Shown here: positions 49,211 to 57,369 of the stretch, piece after piece
How positions within the stretch are numbered: position 1 is the first letter of the stretch
Layout of the letters: the number at the start of each line of letters is the position of its first letter
Source: VRUE01 sp035605695
Lineage (GTDB): Bacteria; Actinomycetota; Thermoleophilia; Solirubrobacterales; 70-9
Direction of reading: 5' to 3'
Assembly: GCA_035605695.1 (NCBI GenBank)
Contig: DATNGZ010000064.1
Coordinates: 1 to 64,000 of the forward strand
DNA length: 64,000 nt
Made by a program: the position numbers and the translations under genes
The notes under the pieces: generated by a model
Told to the model about the DNA's origin: nothing
Databases searched by the model: none
The model's input: only the letters and a program-made list of their open reading frames with translations

Positions 49211-50320
49211 GTGAAGTCGAGCACCAAGAGCGCCATCGTGGAACGCCTCGGCGAGGCGCGCGCACGCACCTTGGCGCTGATTGAGCCGCTCGATGACGAG
49301 CAGCTCAACCGCGTCTACTCGCCGATCCTCAGCCCGCTGGCCTGGGACCTCGGCCACATCGCTAACTTCGAGGAGCTCTGGCTGGTGCAGACGATCGGCG
49401 GTCGCGAGCCGCTGCACGGCGAACTCGGCCGCTTCTACGACGCGATCGAGAACCCGCGCAAGACGCGTGGCGAGCTGCCGATCCTGCGCGACGCCGAGCT
49501 GCGCTCGTACCTCGCCGACGTGCGCGAGCGCACGCTCGAGGTGCTGGATGAGGTGGACATCGGTCCCGACGCCGGGGATCCACTGCTGCGAGAAGGCTTC
49601 GTTTACGAGATGTTGCTCGCCCACGAACTGCAGCACAACGAGACGATGCTGCAGCTATTGCAATTGGTTGAGGGGTATGAGAACGAGAGCTTGGCCCTCG
49701 GTCCCTCCGCTGTGCCCGAGGAGGTAGGTCCAGAGATGGCCAGGATCGAGGCGGGAGAGCACGAGATCGGCGCGCCGGCCCGTGGCTTCGCCTACGACAA
49801 TGAGCGCGTCCGCCACGCGGTTGTGCTCGAATCTTTCGAAATAGATCGAACTCCAGTGACCAACGGTACGTATCTCCAGTTCATGGAGGAGACCGGCGCC
49901 GAGCCCCCGCTGCATTGGGAGCGAGACGGCGGGGGGTGGGTGCTGACGACAATGGCGGGTCGCGACCCGGTCATTTCTACCCACCCCGTCCTCCATGTCT
50001 CCTGGCATGAGGCCGATGCCTTCGCTCGCTGGGCGGACAAGCGGCTGCCGAGCGAGCAGGAGTGGGAGGCGGCATGCCCCCGCCTAGAGGGAGTCGGTCA
50101 GGCCTGGGAGTGGACCTCTTCTGACTTCCTCGCCTATCCGGGCTTTGAGGCGTTCCCCTACCGCGAGTACTCGGAGGTCTTCTTCGGCGAGACCTACAAG
50201 GTGCTGCGCGGCGGCTCTTGGGCAACCCACGCCAGCGTAATGCGGCCGAGCTTTCGCAATTGGGACCTGCCCGAGCGTCGTCAGATCTTTGCCGGCATCC
50301 GTTGTGCGAGGGATGCATGA
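49211..50320 (+). CDS. egtB: Ergothioneine biosynthesis protein EgtB
   Basis: 369 residues from a GTG at 49211. The N-terminal DinB-like domain supplies the iron ligands: WDLGHIANFEELWLV (His near 53) and LAHELQHNETM (HX3HXE, near 140). The C-terminal formylglycine-generating-like domain (from about 180) has FEIDRTPVTNGTYLQFM, PVLHVSWHEADAFARWADKRLPSEQEWE and YKVLRGGSWATHASVMRPSFRNWDLPERRQIFAGIRCARD. It is an iron sulfoxide synthase joining trimethylhistidine (hercynine) to cysteine or gamma-glutamylcysteine. egtD overlaps its stop (ATGA). Confidence 0.94.
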   Translation: MKSSTKSAIVERLGEARARTLALIEPLDDEQLNRVYSPILSPLAWDLGHIANFEELWLVQTIGGREPLHGELGRFYDAIENPRKTRGELPILRDAELRSYLADVRERTLEVLDEVDIGPDAGDPLLREGFVYEMLLAHELQHNETMLQLLQLVEGYENESLALGPSAVPEEVGPEMARIEAGEHEIGAPARGFAYDNERVRHAVVLESFEIDRTPVTNGTYLQFMEETGAEPPLHWERDGGGWVLTTMAGRDPVISTHPVLHVSWHEADAFARWADKRLPSEQEWEAACPRLEGVGQAWEWTSSDFLAYPGFEAFPYREYSEVFFGETYKVLRGGSWATHASVMRPSFRNWDLPERRQIFAGIRCARDA

Positions 50321-51285
50321 TCGCGATCGAGGTCCACCTGGCCGCCGACGCCGCCGCGACGATGCGGCGCGACGTCCGCGCCGGCCTCTCAACCGAACCC
50401 AAGGAGCTGGCGCCGAAGTACTTCTACGACGAGCGCGGCTCGCAGCTCTTCGAGCAGATCACTGAGCTGCCCGAGTACTACCCGACCCGAGCCGAGCGCT
50501 CGATCCTCGCCGACCGCTCGGCCGAGATAGTCGCTGCCGCAGGCCAGCCGCAGACGCTGGTCGAGCTCGGCTCTGGATCGGCGGCCAAGACCCGCCACCT
50601 GCTCAACGCGATGCGTGACGCCGGTTGCCTGCAGACCTACGTCCCGGTCGATATCTCCGAGGAGATCACCCACGAGACCGCCGAGGTACTGGTGGAGGAG
50701 TACCCCAGGCTCGTCGTGCGCGGCCTCGTCTGCGACTTTGAGCATGACCTCGAGCGCATCCCCGATGACGATGGCGGCCGCCTGGTCGCTTTCCTCGGCG
50801 GCACGATCGGCAACCTCTATCCGGCCGCGCGCCGCGACTTCCTCACCCGCCTCGCGGCCTTGATGGGGCCGAGCGATCGCCTCTTGCTCGGCACCGACCT
50901 GGTCAAGGCCCACGATCGTCTCGAGGCTGCCTACGATGATGCCAGCGGCGTCACCGCCGAGTTCAACAAGAACGTCCTGCGGGTGCTCAACCGCGAGCTC
51001 GGCGCCGACTTCGATCTCGACGCCTTCAAGCACGTTGCCCTTTACGACGCCGAGGAGGCGCGCATGGACATCCGCCTGCGCTCGCTCGAGGAGCAGACGG
51101 TCCGGGTCGAGGATCTCGAGATGGACGTCAGCTTCGCTCGCGGCGAGGAGATGCGCACCGAGATCTCCGCCAAGTTCACCTACGAGCGGCTCACCCGGGT
51201 CTACGAAGAGGCCGGGCTGGCGATCAGTGGCTGGTTCACCGATACCGATTGCGACTACGCGCTCAGCCTGGCGCGGCCGCTATAG
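50317..51285 (+). CDS. egtD: L-histidine N(alpha)-methyltransferase EgtD
   Basis: 322 residues. PKYFYDERGSQLFEQITELPEYYPTRAE (near 28-55) is the family signature; SAM-binding LVELGSGSAAKTRHLL lies near 80, DFEHDLERIP and RLVAFLGGTIGNLYPAARRDFLTRL near 150-170, and AEFNKNVLRVLNREL near 218. It methylates histidine three times to hercynine, the first step of ergothioneine synthesis. The gene order egtB-egtD lacks egtA, egtC and egtE here; they may be elsewhere or replaced. Confidence 0.95.
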   Translation: MIAIEVHLAADAAATMRRDVRAGLSTEPKELAPKYFYDERGSQLFEQITELPEYYPTRAERSILADRSAEIVAAAGQPQTLVELGSGSAAKTRHLLNAMRDAGCLQTYVPVDISEEITHETAEVLVEEYPRLVVRGLVCDFEHDLERIPDDDGGRLVAFLGGTIGNLYPAARRDFLTRLAALMGPSDRLLLGTDLVKAHDRLEAAYDDASGVTAEFNKNVLRVLNRELGADFDLDAFKHVALYDAEEARMDIRLRSLEEQTVRVEDLEMDVSFARGEEMRTEISAKFTYERLTRVYEEAGLAISGWFTDTDCDYALSLARPL

Positions 51286-51288
51286 CTC

Positions 51289-51873
51289 TCAGGAGCTGGT
51301 ACCTCTGCTTGTGAGGCCCTGAAGAACCACCTCGATCGGCGAGCGACGTTTCGCCCCATCGGCAACCTCGCGGTTTCTGCGCAGCTCCGATGCAAGCTGT
51401 CCGACATCGACGCCGAACTGCCCAACCTCTTTCGCCGCCTTGGCGAGATCGTGTGAATCGATCTTTACCTTGGGCCCGATCTTTACCTTGGGTCTGCGTT
51501 GCAGCAGCTTTGAACGACGCGTCTGTCGTGACCCCAGCGCGATGCCGCCGGCCACTCCAGCGATTGCCGCTCCACTCGCCAGCAGCGGAGTTCTCGCCTT
51601 GCTCGCGGCTCGGCCGACCGTGCTCGCGGCGTCGCCGACCGAATGACCGGCGTGTTTTGCGGTCTCCTCGACTGCATTGCGAGCGGCATCGACTCGGGCA
51701 GCTCCGTTTTTTGATCGCGATGAGCTTTTTGTTTTCGTTGTTCGCGTTTTCGTCGCCCGCGAGGCGCTCGCCCCGTTAGACGATTTCGCCGTGCTCGCTT
51801 TGCGCGCTTTCGACGGTTTACGTTTAGTCGTTTTGCCACCTGCGCTCGCGGCGCGCGTTTTCGTCTCAGCCAT
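51289..51873 (-). CDS. Lys/Ala/Ser-rich histone H1-like protein with a membrane-type segment
   Basis: 194 residues from the ATG at 51873. The first 70 residues are mostly Lys, Arg, Ala, Ser and Thr (KTTKRKPSKARKASTAK and similar), like the tails of bacterial histone H1-type and HupB proteins. Then an amphipathic segment (VDAARNAVEETAKHAGHSVGDAAS), a small hydrophobic stretch (TPLLASGAAIAGVAGGIALGS, near 108-128) and a C-terminal part with tandem KVKIGPKVKIDS. It could bind DNA, RNA or the inner membrane surface. No family recognised. Convergent with egtD, separated by 3 bp. Confidence 0.72.
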   Translation of the reverse strand: MAETKTRAASAGGKTTKRKPSKARKASTAKSSNGASASRATKTRTTKTKSSSRSKNGAARVDAARNAVEETAKHAGHSVGDAASTVGRAASKARTPLLASGAAIAGVAGGIALGSRQTRRSKLLQRRPKVKIGPKVKIDSHDLAKAAKEVGQFGVDVGQLASELRRNREVADGAKRRSPIEVVLQGLTSRGTSS

Positions 51874-51944
51874 GTTGTCCCTCCGGATTTGCTCTCCCAT
51901 TACCTGCCTGAAAGACGCTGGTACCCGCGAAGAAAAGGGCTCAA

Positions 51945-52880
51945 TCAGGGTAGCGCGAGCGCGCCGATCAGATCGCCCAATTTGTCGGGCGTCGTAATCG
52001 GGGTGAGGATCGGCAGCGTGATGCCGCCCTCGACGAAGGCGCCGATGCGCTCTTTCATCTCATCGGGGGAGCCGAAGATGAACATTGCCTCGATCAGATC
52101 CCAGGGCGCTGCCGCGGCCGCTGCCTGGCGATCGCCGCTCTCCCAGGCCGAGATCATCGCGTCGATCTCATCGCCGTAGCCGAGCCAGCGGTAGAACGCG
52201 GCGTAGACGGGGACCGTGATGTAGGAGGAGAACATGAAGCGGGCCAGCGGCTCGACCGCCTCGCGCTCACCGGGCAGGCAGAAGAAGCGGCAGAGCAACT
52301 CAAAGTCGTCGGGGGCGCCCTCGAGCTGCGCTGTCACCTTGGGCAGGCCGCCGAGCGGCAGGAAGTTGGTGAAGGCGCCGTCGGCGCGCTCGACCGCCAA
52401 CTCGAGCATCTTGCCGCGCAGCGCCGCCAACACAATTGGCACCCGCTGCGCCGGCGCGCTCTCCAGCTTGAAGCCGCTGGTCGTGCGCTCCCCGTCGAGT
52501 GCCGTGCGCAAGAAGTCGAGCGTCTCGCGTACCCGGCTCAGCGGTCGCTCGAAGGGGATGCCGTTCCAGCCTTCGACGATTCGATCCGAGGAGGAGCCGA
52601 TGCCGAGCACGAAGCGTCCGCTCGAGGCGTCGACAAGCGCCGCTGCCTCCTGGGCCAGCAACGCCGGACCGCGCTGAAAGACGCCGACGATCCCGGTCCC
52701 AAGGCGAGCCCGCTCGGTCCAAGCAGCACTCAGCGCCAGCGGCGTGAAGCCATCGGGACCGTTCGTCTCGCCGCTCCAGAAGTCCGTGTAGCCGGCTGCC
52801 TCGGCCTGCTTCACGAGCTCCTCGTGAGCCGCAAGCGCGGTGCCCGGCAGCGGCAAGGTCAATCCCCATCGGCTAGCCAC
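51945..52880 (-). CDS. LLM-class F420-dependent oxidoreductase
   Basis: 311 residues. WGLTLPLPGTALAAHEELVKQAEAAGYTDFWSGE opens the barrel, TGIVGVFQRGPALLAQEAAALVDASSGRFVLGIGSSSDRIVEGWNGIPFERP (near 68-120, in shorter pieces) is the group signature, and PILTPITTPDKLGDLIGAL closes it. TIGR03841-type members of this group are found in actinobacteria with F420; the substrate is unknown. Divergent from glpX with a 27-bp gap. Confidence 0.86.
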   Translation of the reverse strand: MASRWGLTLPLPGTALAAHEELVKQAEAAGYTDFWSGETNGPDGFTPLALSAAWTERARLGTGIVGVFQRGPALLAQEAAALVDASSGRFVLGIGSSSDRIVEGWNGIPFERPLSRVRETLDFLRTALDGERTTSGFKLESAPAQRVPIVLAALRGKMLELAVERADGAFTNFLPLGGLPKVTAQLEGAPDDFELLCRFFCLPGEREAVEPLARFMFSSYITVPVYAAFYRWLGYGDEIDAMISAWESGDRQAAAAAAPWDLIEAMFIFGSPDEMKERIGAFVEGGITLPILTPITTPDKLGDLIGALALP

Positions 52881-52907
52881 CGCCCGACCCTATAGCCTGC
52901 GGCGCCA

Positions 52908-53906
52908 ATGGGCGAGACCTCCCCTACCAAGCCGGACCGCAACCTCGCGCTGGAGCTGGTTCGCGTGACCGAGGCCGCCGCGCTCGCGGCCGCCCGCTGG
53001 GTCGGCCGCGGCGACAAGATCGCCGCCGACCAGGCCGCCGTCGACGCGATGCGCTTCGTCCTCGACTCGGTCGCGATGGACGGCATGGTTGTGATCGGCG
53101 AGGGTGAGAAGGACGAGGCGCCGATGCTCTACAACGGCGAGCAGATCGGCGACGGCAGTCCGCCCGTGGTCGACATCGCCGTCGATCCGCTGGAGGGCAC
53201 GCGCCTCTGCGCACTCGGCATGCCCAGTGCCCTTGCCGTGATCGCGCTTGCCGAGCGCGGCACGATGTTCGACCCCGGCCCCTGCGTCTACATGGAAAAG
53301 ATGGCCGGTGGCGAGGAGATCGCCGATCTGCTCGATCTCGACCGGCCCCTTCCCGAGACGCTTAAATTGATCGCCGAGCGCAAGGGCGGCAGCGTCGGCG
53401 ACGTCACCGTGGTGATGCTCGATCGCCCCCGCCACGAGGATGCGATGCGCGAGGTCCGCGAGGCCGGTGGCCGCATCCGCCTGATCACCGACGGCGATGT
53501 CTCCGCCGCCCTGCTCGCGGTCAGCGAGCGCTCTCCTGTCGACCTGCTCTGGGGCATCGGCGGCACTCCGGAGGGCGTGCTCTCCGCCGCCGCGCTGAAG
53601 TCGATGGGCGGACAGCTGCTGGGGCGCCTCTGGCCGCGCAACGACGAGGAGCGCAGCGCCGCGGTCGATGCCGGCTATGACCTCGACCGCATCCTCACCG
53701 CCAACGATCTCTGCTCCGGCGAGGACGTCTTCTTCTCCGCCACCGGCGTCACCGATGGCGACGTGCTGCAGGGAGTCCGCTACCGCGGCCCCGGCGCCAG
53801 CACCGAGTCCCTGGTGATGCGCTCGCGCTCCGGCACGGTCCGCCGCATCCACGCCCGCCACGATCGCTCAAAGTTGCGCGCGGTCATCGGCGAGCGCTAC
53901 GGCTGA
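52908..53906 (+). CDS. glpX: Fructose-1,6-bisphosphatase class II
   Basis: 332 residues. Lithium-sensitive phosphatase fold: MVVIGEGEKDEAPMLYNGE (metal site, near 57-75), VDIAVDPLEGTRLCALGMPSALAVIAL (near 84) and RIRLITDGDVSAALLAV followed by LLWGIGGTPEGVLSAAAL (near 180-225). It removes the 1-phosphate from fructose 1,6-bisphosphate for gluconeogenesis, in line with growth on acetate via the acs/transporter pair. Single-gene unit; its stop overlaps the convergent TetR gene by 10 bp. Confidence 0.95.
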   Translation: MGETSPTKPDRNLALELVRVTEAAALAAARWVGRGDKIAADQAAVDAMRFVLDSVAMDGMVVIGEGEKDEAPMLYNGEQIGDGSPPVVDIAVDPLEGTRLCALGMPSALAVIALAERGTMFDPGPCVYMEKMAGGEEIADLLDLDRPLPETLKLIAERKGGSVGDVTVVMLDRPRHEDAMREVREAGGRIRLITDGDVSAALLAVSERSPVDLLWGIGGTPEGVLSAAALKSMGGQLLGRLWPRNDEERSAAVDAGYDLDRILTANDLCSGEDVFFSATGVTDGDVLQGVRYRGPGASTESLVMRSRSGTVRRIHARHDRSKLRAVIGERYG

Positions 53907-54646
53907 GCCTGAGACGCGCGTGCCTCTTCGGCCTGCTCAGCTTCAGCCGCGGCGCGTTCTTCCGCGGCGGCCTCTTCGCCGATGTAGGGCAGCAGCAACT
54001 CGAAGGTCAGCTGGGGCAGCAGGTGCGAGAGGTTCGTGGCATTGCCCAGCGCCACTTCTTCGTAGACCCGGGCAAACACCGCGCCGCCGGCGATGCTCGA
54101 GAGGTTGGGCAGGTCCGGGGCGTCCTCAATTTGCTCGCGGCCGTCGTCGAGCAGCGCCGTGAAGCGGCTGAAGGTCTCGCGGAAGCGGGAGCTGGCGATT
54201 GGCCCGACGGTTCCCATCTCGATCATCATTACGCGGGCGATTTCGGGGCTGGCGGCGAACCATTCGAGCGTCACGGCGAGCCCGCGGCGCACCCGTTGCG
54301 GCCATGACCCCGGCTGTTCGTAGGCACCTTTGACCCCGGTCTCAAGGTTGGCGACCAGCGCGTCGTTCGCGGCGACGAAGCAATCTTCCTTGTCCTTGAA
54401 GTGTTTGTAGTAGGTCTCCCGGCCCACGCCGGCCTCTTTGAGGATGTCGGCGACCGAGCTTGCCTGGTAGCCCTTCGTCGCGGTGACCCGCACGACTCCG
54501 GCGAGCAGGCGCTCGCGCTGCGATTGGAGGACCAGCTCTCGTGGCAATCCGTGACGACCGCGCGGCAGCTTCCACAGGTGCAGGTTCGACGGCGGATCAC
54601 CCACCGAGGTGAGCTTGGGTCTCTCCGCGTCTTTCGCGTCGCTCAT
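53897..54646 (-). CDS. TetR family transcriptional regulator 1
   Basis: 249 residues; ATG at 54646 overlaps the stop of the second TetR gene (ATGA). A 45-residue polar N-terminus is followed by the DNA-binding domain RLLAGVVRVTATKGYQASSVADILKEAGVGRETYYKHFKDKEDCFVAA (near 48-95). A helical ligand domain and a Glu/Ala-rich C-terminal tail follow. Two coupled TetR genes may act as a heterodimer. Targets and ligand unknown; the shared upstream region 55354-55597 is the likely operator area. Confidence 0.9.
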   Translation of the reverse strand: MSDAKDAERPKLTSVGDPPSNLHLWKLPRGRHGLPRELVLQSQRERLLAGVVRVTATKGYQASSVADILKEAGVGRETYYKHFKDKEDCFVAANDALVANLETGVKGAYEQPGSWPQRVRRGLAVTLEWFAASPEIARVMMIEMGTVGPIASSRFRETFSRFTALLDDGREQIEDAPDLPNLSSIAGGAVFARVYEEVALGNATNLSHLLPQLTFELLLPYIGEEAAAEERAAAEAEQAEEARASQAQP

Positions 54647-55353
54647 CGGCTGGCTTTCGCCTGCGCCAGCGCCGTCTCCTGGCCGGCGTAGGGAAGCAGG
54701 GCGATGTAGACGAGGTCCGGCAGCAGCCTGCCCAGGTCCTCGACCTGGTCGGCGGCGACGTAGTTGGTGATCAGCACCTTGGCCCGTCCGAAGGCGATCT
54801 CCGGATTGGCCTGCGCCTGCCCGGCCACGCCGCCGGCTCGCAGCAGCTTTTCCAGTGCCGCGATGGCGAAACCCCGGTAGCGGCGCACTATCTCGGCGTC
54901 GACGATCGGCGCCTCGACGAGCAGCATCCTGGCCTGGTCGGGATCTGCCGCCAAAGCCTCGAGCACGGCCGCGATCACGTCGCGGACCATCTCGACGGTC
55001 GAGTCTCCGCTGCGGGTGTAGGCGACCGCAGCAGCGCCCTGCAGCTCCAGCAGGAAGGTGTCGGCCGTCGCGTAGAAGCAGTCCTGCTTGTTGGCGAAGT
55101 GTTTGTAGAAGGTGGCGCGGGAGATGCTCGCGTGGCTGACGATGTCGGCTATGGTCGTCGCCGAGAAGGTCTTCTCGGCGCAGCTCTTTGCCATCGCTTC
55201 GAGGATGCGCTGCCGCTGGGCCTGGATGCCGATGTCCTGGGGAACGCTTGGGGTGAGGACGGATCTGGGCGCCGCTCCGCCACCTTCCCCATCGTCTGCC
55301 CTCGTGGGCCCTCGCGCCACCCGACGCTCCTCTTTCGGTGTTTCCAAGAACAT
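54643..55353 (-). CDS. TetR family transcriptional regulator 2
   Basis: 236 residues. DNA-binding domain RQRILEAMAKSCAEKTFSATTIADIVSHASISRATFYKHFANKQDCFYATAD lies near 47-97; the N-terminal 40 residues are polar and possibly untranslated if a later start is used. The ligand domain (to about 225) is of the same length and style as the downstream TetR and the divergent third TetR, all with a final LLPYAG/LLPYIG-like element. Possibly paralogues from local duplication. Confidence 0.9.
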   Translation of the reverse strand: MFLETPKEERRVARGPTRADDGEGGGAAPRSVLTPSVPQDIGIQAQRQRILEAMAKSCAEKTFSATTIADIVSHASISRATFYKHFANKQDCFYATADTFLLELQGAAAVAYTRSGDSTVEMVRDVIAAVLEALAADPDQARMLLVEAPIVDAEIVRRYRGFAIAALEKLLRAGGVAGQAQANPEIAFGRAKVLITNYVAADQVEDLGRLLPDLVYIALLPYAGQETALAQAKASR

Positions 55354-55400
55354 CGGCCTTCACCGGAAGAGGCGACTTCAACTCCGCTGGTGGCTGCCGT

Positions 55401-55597
55401 GGTCACCCACCGAAGGGCGGCCGCCGGCCGTGGAGGGTTGGTCACCCATCGCGATCAGCTGCCTCGCACGTACACGTCGCGGCCTGTCAAAGCGCCCTTG
55501 TGAACGCTGGCATTCCGTGCGACGTGAAGGGCTGGGCCCTTGTTTTGTAGCATAAAACTCACTCGTTCTTTGTTAGAATCTACTCGTACCGATACAA
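55401..55597. promoter_or_regulatory. Divergent control region of three TetR genes
   Basis: The gap contains two direct copies of GGTCACCCA(C/T)CG at 55401 and 55440, and on the plus side an AT-rich stretch with a TAGAAT -10-like hexamer (55574-55579) 18 bp before the third TetR start. The repeated GGTCACCC could be operators shared by the divergent regulators. This is pattern-based only. Confidence 0.4.
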
Positions 55598-56329
55598 ATG
55601 CCGAGTACTAAAACTTCTCAACAGGCCCTAGAAATGCCGCCCCCACGCGGCCCTTACGCGATCTCAGCCGACGCTGTCGCCGCCGACCAGCGCCGCCGGA
55701 TGCTCGAGGCACTGCCGCACGCGGTCGCCGACCACGGCTTTGAGGGAACGACGGTGGAGCACATAGTCAAGCTCGGTCAAGTCCGCCGCAATTCCTTCTA
55801 CGAGCAGTTCGCCGACAAGCGCGACTGCTTTGCCGCCGCCTATGAGATCGCCCAGGAGCGGCTGCTCGGCGTCCTCACCTTCCAGTGCTACACGCGGTCG
55901 GGCCTCGCCAACCGGGTCGATGCCGCCCTCGGCGCCGGCCTGCGCCTACTCGGCGCCAACCCCAGCCTGGCCCGCCTCGTCGTGATCGAGGCGCCGGCGG
56001 CGGGGGAGGAGATCGCGACGCGACACCAGCAGTGGCTGGACCGCTACGGCCGCCTGCTGCAACTCGCCGCGGTCGGCAGTTCCGACGTCGCAAGCCCGCG
56101 GCCGGCGCTGGAGAGCGCGATTCTCGGCGCGATCGTCTCCCGCATCAAGCAGCTGATCCTGGCCGGGGAGACGGCGGAGCTGCCGGGCATCTGCCCGGAG
56201 CTGGTGCGGTTGACGCTCGCCTACTACGGCTCGCCCGAGCCGCCGCTGCTGGTCTCCGCCGGCGCCGAGGGCGCTGGGTCTTCACAGCCGCAGTCGCCGG
56301 GGCGCCGCGGCGAGCTCGAGCCCGTATAG
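55598..56329 (+). CDS. TetR family transcriptional regulator 3
   Basis: 243 residues. HTH domain RRMLEALPHAVADHGFEGTTVEHIVKLGQVRRNSFYEQFADKRDCFAAAYE (near 33-84), in which the recognition helix has RRNSFYEQF instead of the usual RxTYYxHF. The ligand domain is followed by a Ser/Gly/Pro-rich tail. The last 106 bp overlap the 3' end of the YihY gene on the other strand, an unusually long antisense overlap. Likely a paralogue of the two TetR genes on the minus strand. Confidence 0.88.
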   Translation: MPSTKTSQQALEMPPPRGPYAISADAVAADQRRRMLEALPHAVADHGFEGTTVEHIVKLGQVRRNSFYEQFADKRDCFAAAYEIAQERLLGVLTFQCYTRSGLANRVDAALGAGLRLLGANPSLARLVVIEAPAAGEEIATRHQQWLDRYGRLLQLAAVGSSDVASPRPALESAILGAIVSRIKQLILAGETAELPGICPELVRLTLAYYGSPEPPLLVSAGAEGAGSSQPQSPGRRGELEPV

Positions 56330-57171
56330 GGCATCTCGCCGGTGTCGTGCAGCTCGTGGCGCAGTGAGTTGATCACCGCACCCGCCATCAGCGCCAGGCT
56401 GAGCACGTAGAACCAGAGCAGGGCGATCAGGATGAAGCCAAGGGTCGAGCCAAAGCGCGAGAGGCTGGAGACATTGGAGAGGTAGACGGGGAAAAGCCAG
56501 TTGGCGACGCCGGCGCTGACGGTGACGAAGACCGCCCCGGGCCAGACCGCGCGCCAGGGCATATGGCCCTTCGGCACCGCCCAGAAGATCACGCAGCAGA
56601 TCAGGAAGGTGATCAGGATCGCGGCGCCGAGCAGCAGCGTCGTGTCGATCACCTTGATGTCGGAAAGGCCGAACGGGAGCCGGTCTGTGCTGGAGACGAG
56701 GGCGCTCTCCATCGCCGGCAGGAAGATGCTGGCGGCGATGAAGAGGAGGACGACCGCGAGCATCGCGAAGGAAAAGCGCTTTTGCTCGACCCAGCCGCGG
56801 CATTCGACGTGGTAAATGCGGCAGAAGGCGGTGTCCATCGCCCCCCAAAAGGAGGCGCCGATCCAGAGTGAGCCGAAGAAGGCGGCAATCCCGATCGTGG
56901 TCGAGTTTTCCTCGATCCGGTTGAGCACGTCGGTCAGCGTGCCCTGCTCGACGTTGGGGAAAAGGCGCTGCAAATCGCTGAGTACGCTCGACTCGACGCC
57001 ACCGATCTTCAGCACCTGGCCAAAGATGAAGAGCACGAGCAGGGCGAAGGGGAAGACCGCCAGCATCAGGTTGTAGGCGACCATCGCCGAGAGCCCGGTG
57101 ACGTTCTCGCGGTAGGCGCGTTGCCAAAAGGCGCTCAGCCAGGGACGGGGATGTCGCATCGATTTAGGCAT
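56224..57171 (-). CDS. YihY/BrkB family inner-membrane protein
   Basis: 315 residues and six membrane helices. Family signatures: GLSAMVAYNLMLAVFPFALLVLFIFG (near 26-50), WIGASFWGAMDTAFCRIYHVECRGWVEQKR (near 102-130) and LGFILIALLWFYVLSLALMAGAVINSLRHEL near the C-terminus. Once named ribonuclease BN in error, the family has no settled function; some members affect lipid export or complement resistance. A 45-residue Pro/Ser/Gly-rich tail, read antisense to the TetR gene, extends past the last helix. Its start codon abuts the rpoD promoter. Confidence 0.9.
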   Translation of the reverse strand: MPKSMRHPRPWLSAFWQRAYRENVTGLSAMVAYNLMLAVFPFALLVLFIFGQVLKIGGVESSVLSDLQRLFPNVEQGTLTDVLNRIEENSTTIGIAAFFGSLWIGASFWGAMDTAFCRIYHVECRGWVEQKRFSFAMLAVVLLFIAASIFLPAMESALVSSTDRLPFGLSDIKVIDTTLLLGAAILITFLICCVIFWAVPKGHMPWRAVWPGAVFVTVSAGVANWLFPVYLSNVSSLSRFGSTLGFILIALLWFYVLSLALMAGAVINSLRHELHDTGEMPYTGSSSPRRPGDCGCEDPAPSAPAETSSGGSGEP

Positions 57172-57199
57172 TGACTTCAGAAACTGAAGCGATTATCAT
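57171..57199 (+). promoter_or_regulatory. Housekeeping-type promoter of rpoD
   Basis: TTGACT (57171-57176), a 17-bp spacer and TATCAT (57194-57199) form a near-consensus sigma-70/sigma-A promoter pointing towards rpoD. The predicted start is about 57206, giving a 160-nt leader before the start codon at 57370. Its -35 touches the start codon of the divergent YihY gene. Confidence 0.7.
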
Positions 57200-57267
57200 G
57201 CGAACAGACGTTTGAGCAGTATCGAGACGCCGTCCTGGGGCAGTGCAGCGCAGACTAGTTGGCTTTG

Positions 57268-57293
57268 CGGACCGGTTCGCCGGTCCGTTTTTT
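57268..57293 (+). terminator. Intrinsic terminator inside the rpoD leader
   Basis: CGGACCGG-TTCG-CCGGTCCG with a UUCG tetraloop, immediately followed by TTTTTT: a textbook rho-independent terminator on the plus strand. It lies between the promoter at 57171-57199 and the rpoD start at 57370. There is no upstream plus-strand gene to end, as YihY is divergent. It therefore either attenuates rpoD or ends a short leader RNA of about 88 nt. Confidence 0.8.
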
Positions 57294-57369
57294 CGCGACT
57301 TTCCGCCCCGCGATGGTATTTCTGTGGGTAGGACTAAATCTTCGAGCGCAAGGAAACGAGAGTAAACGG

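Noticed and set aside
57259..57369. Longer RpoD N-terminus starting at 57259
   Set aside because: It would translate through a textbook terminator hairpin with a U6 tract; the residues resemble no sigma factor.
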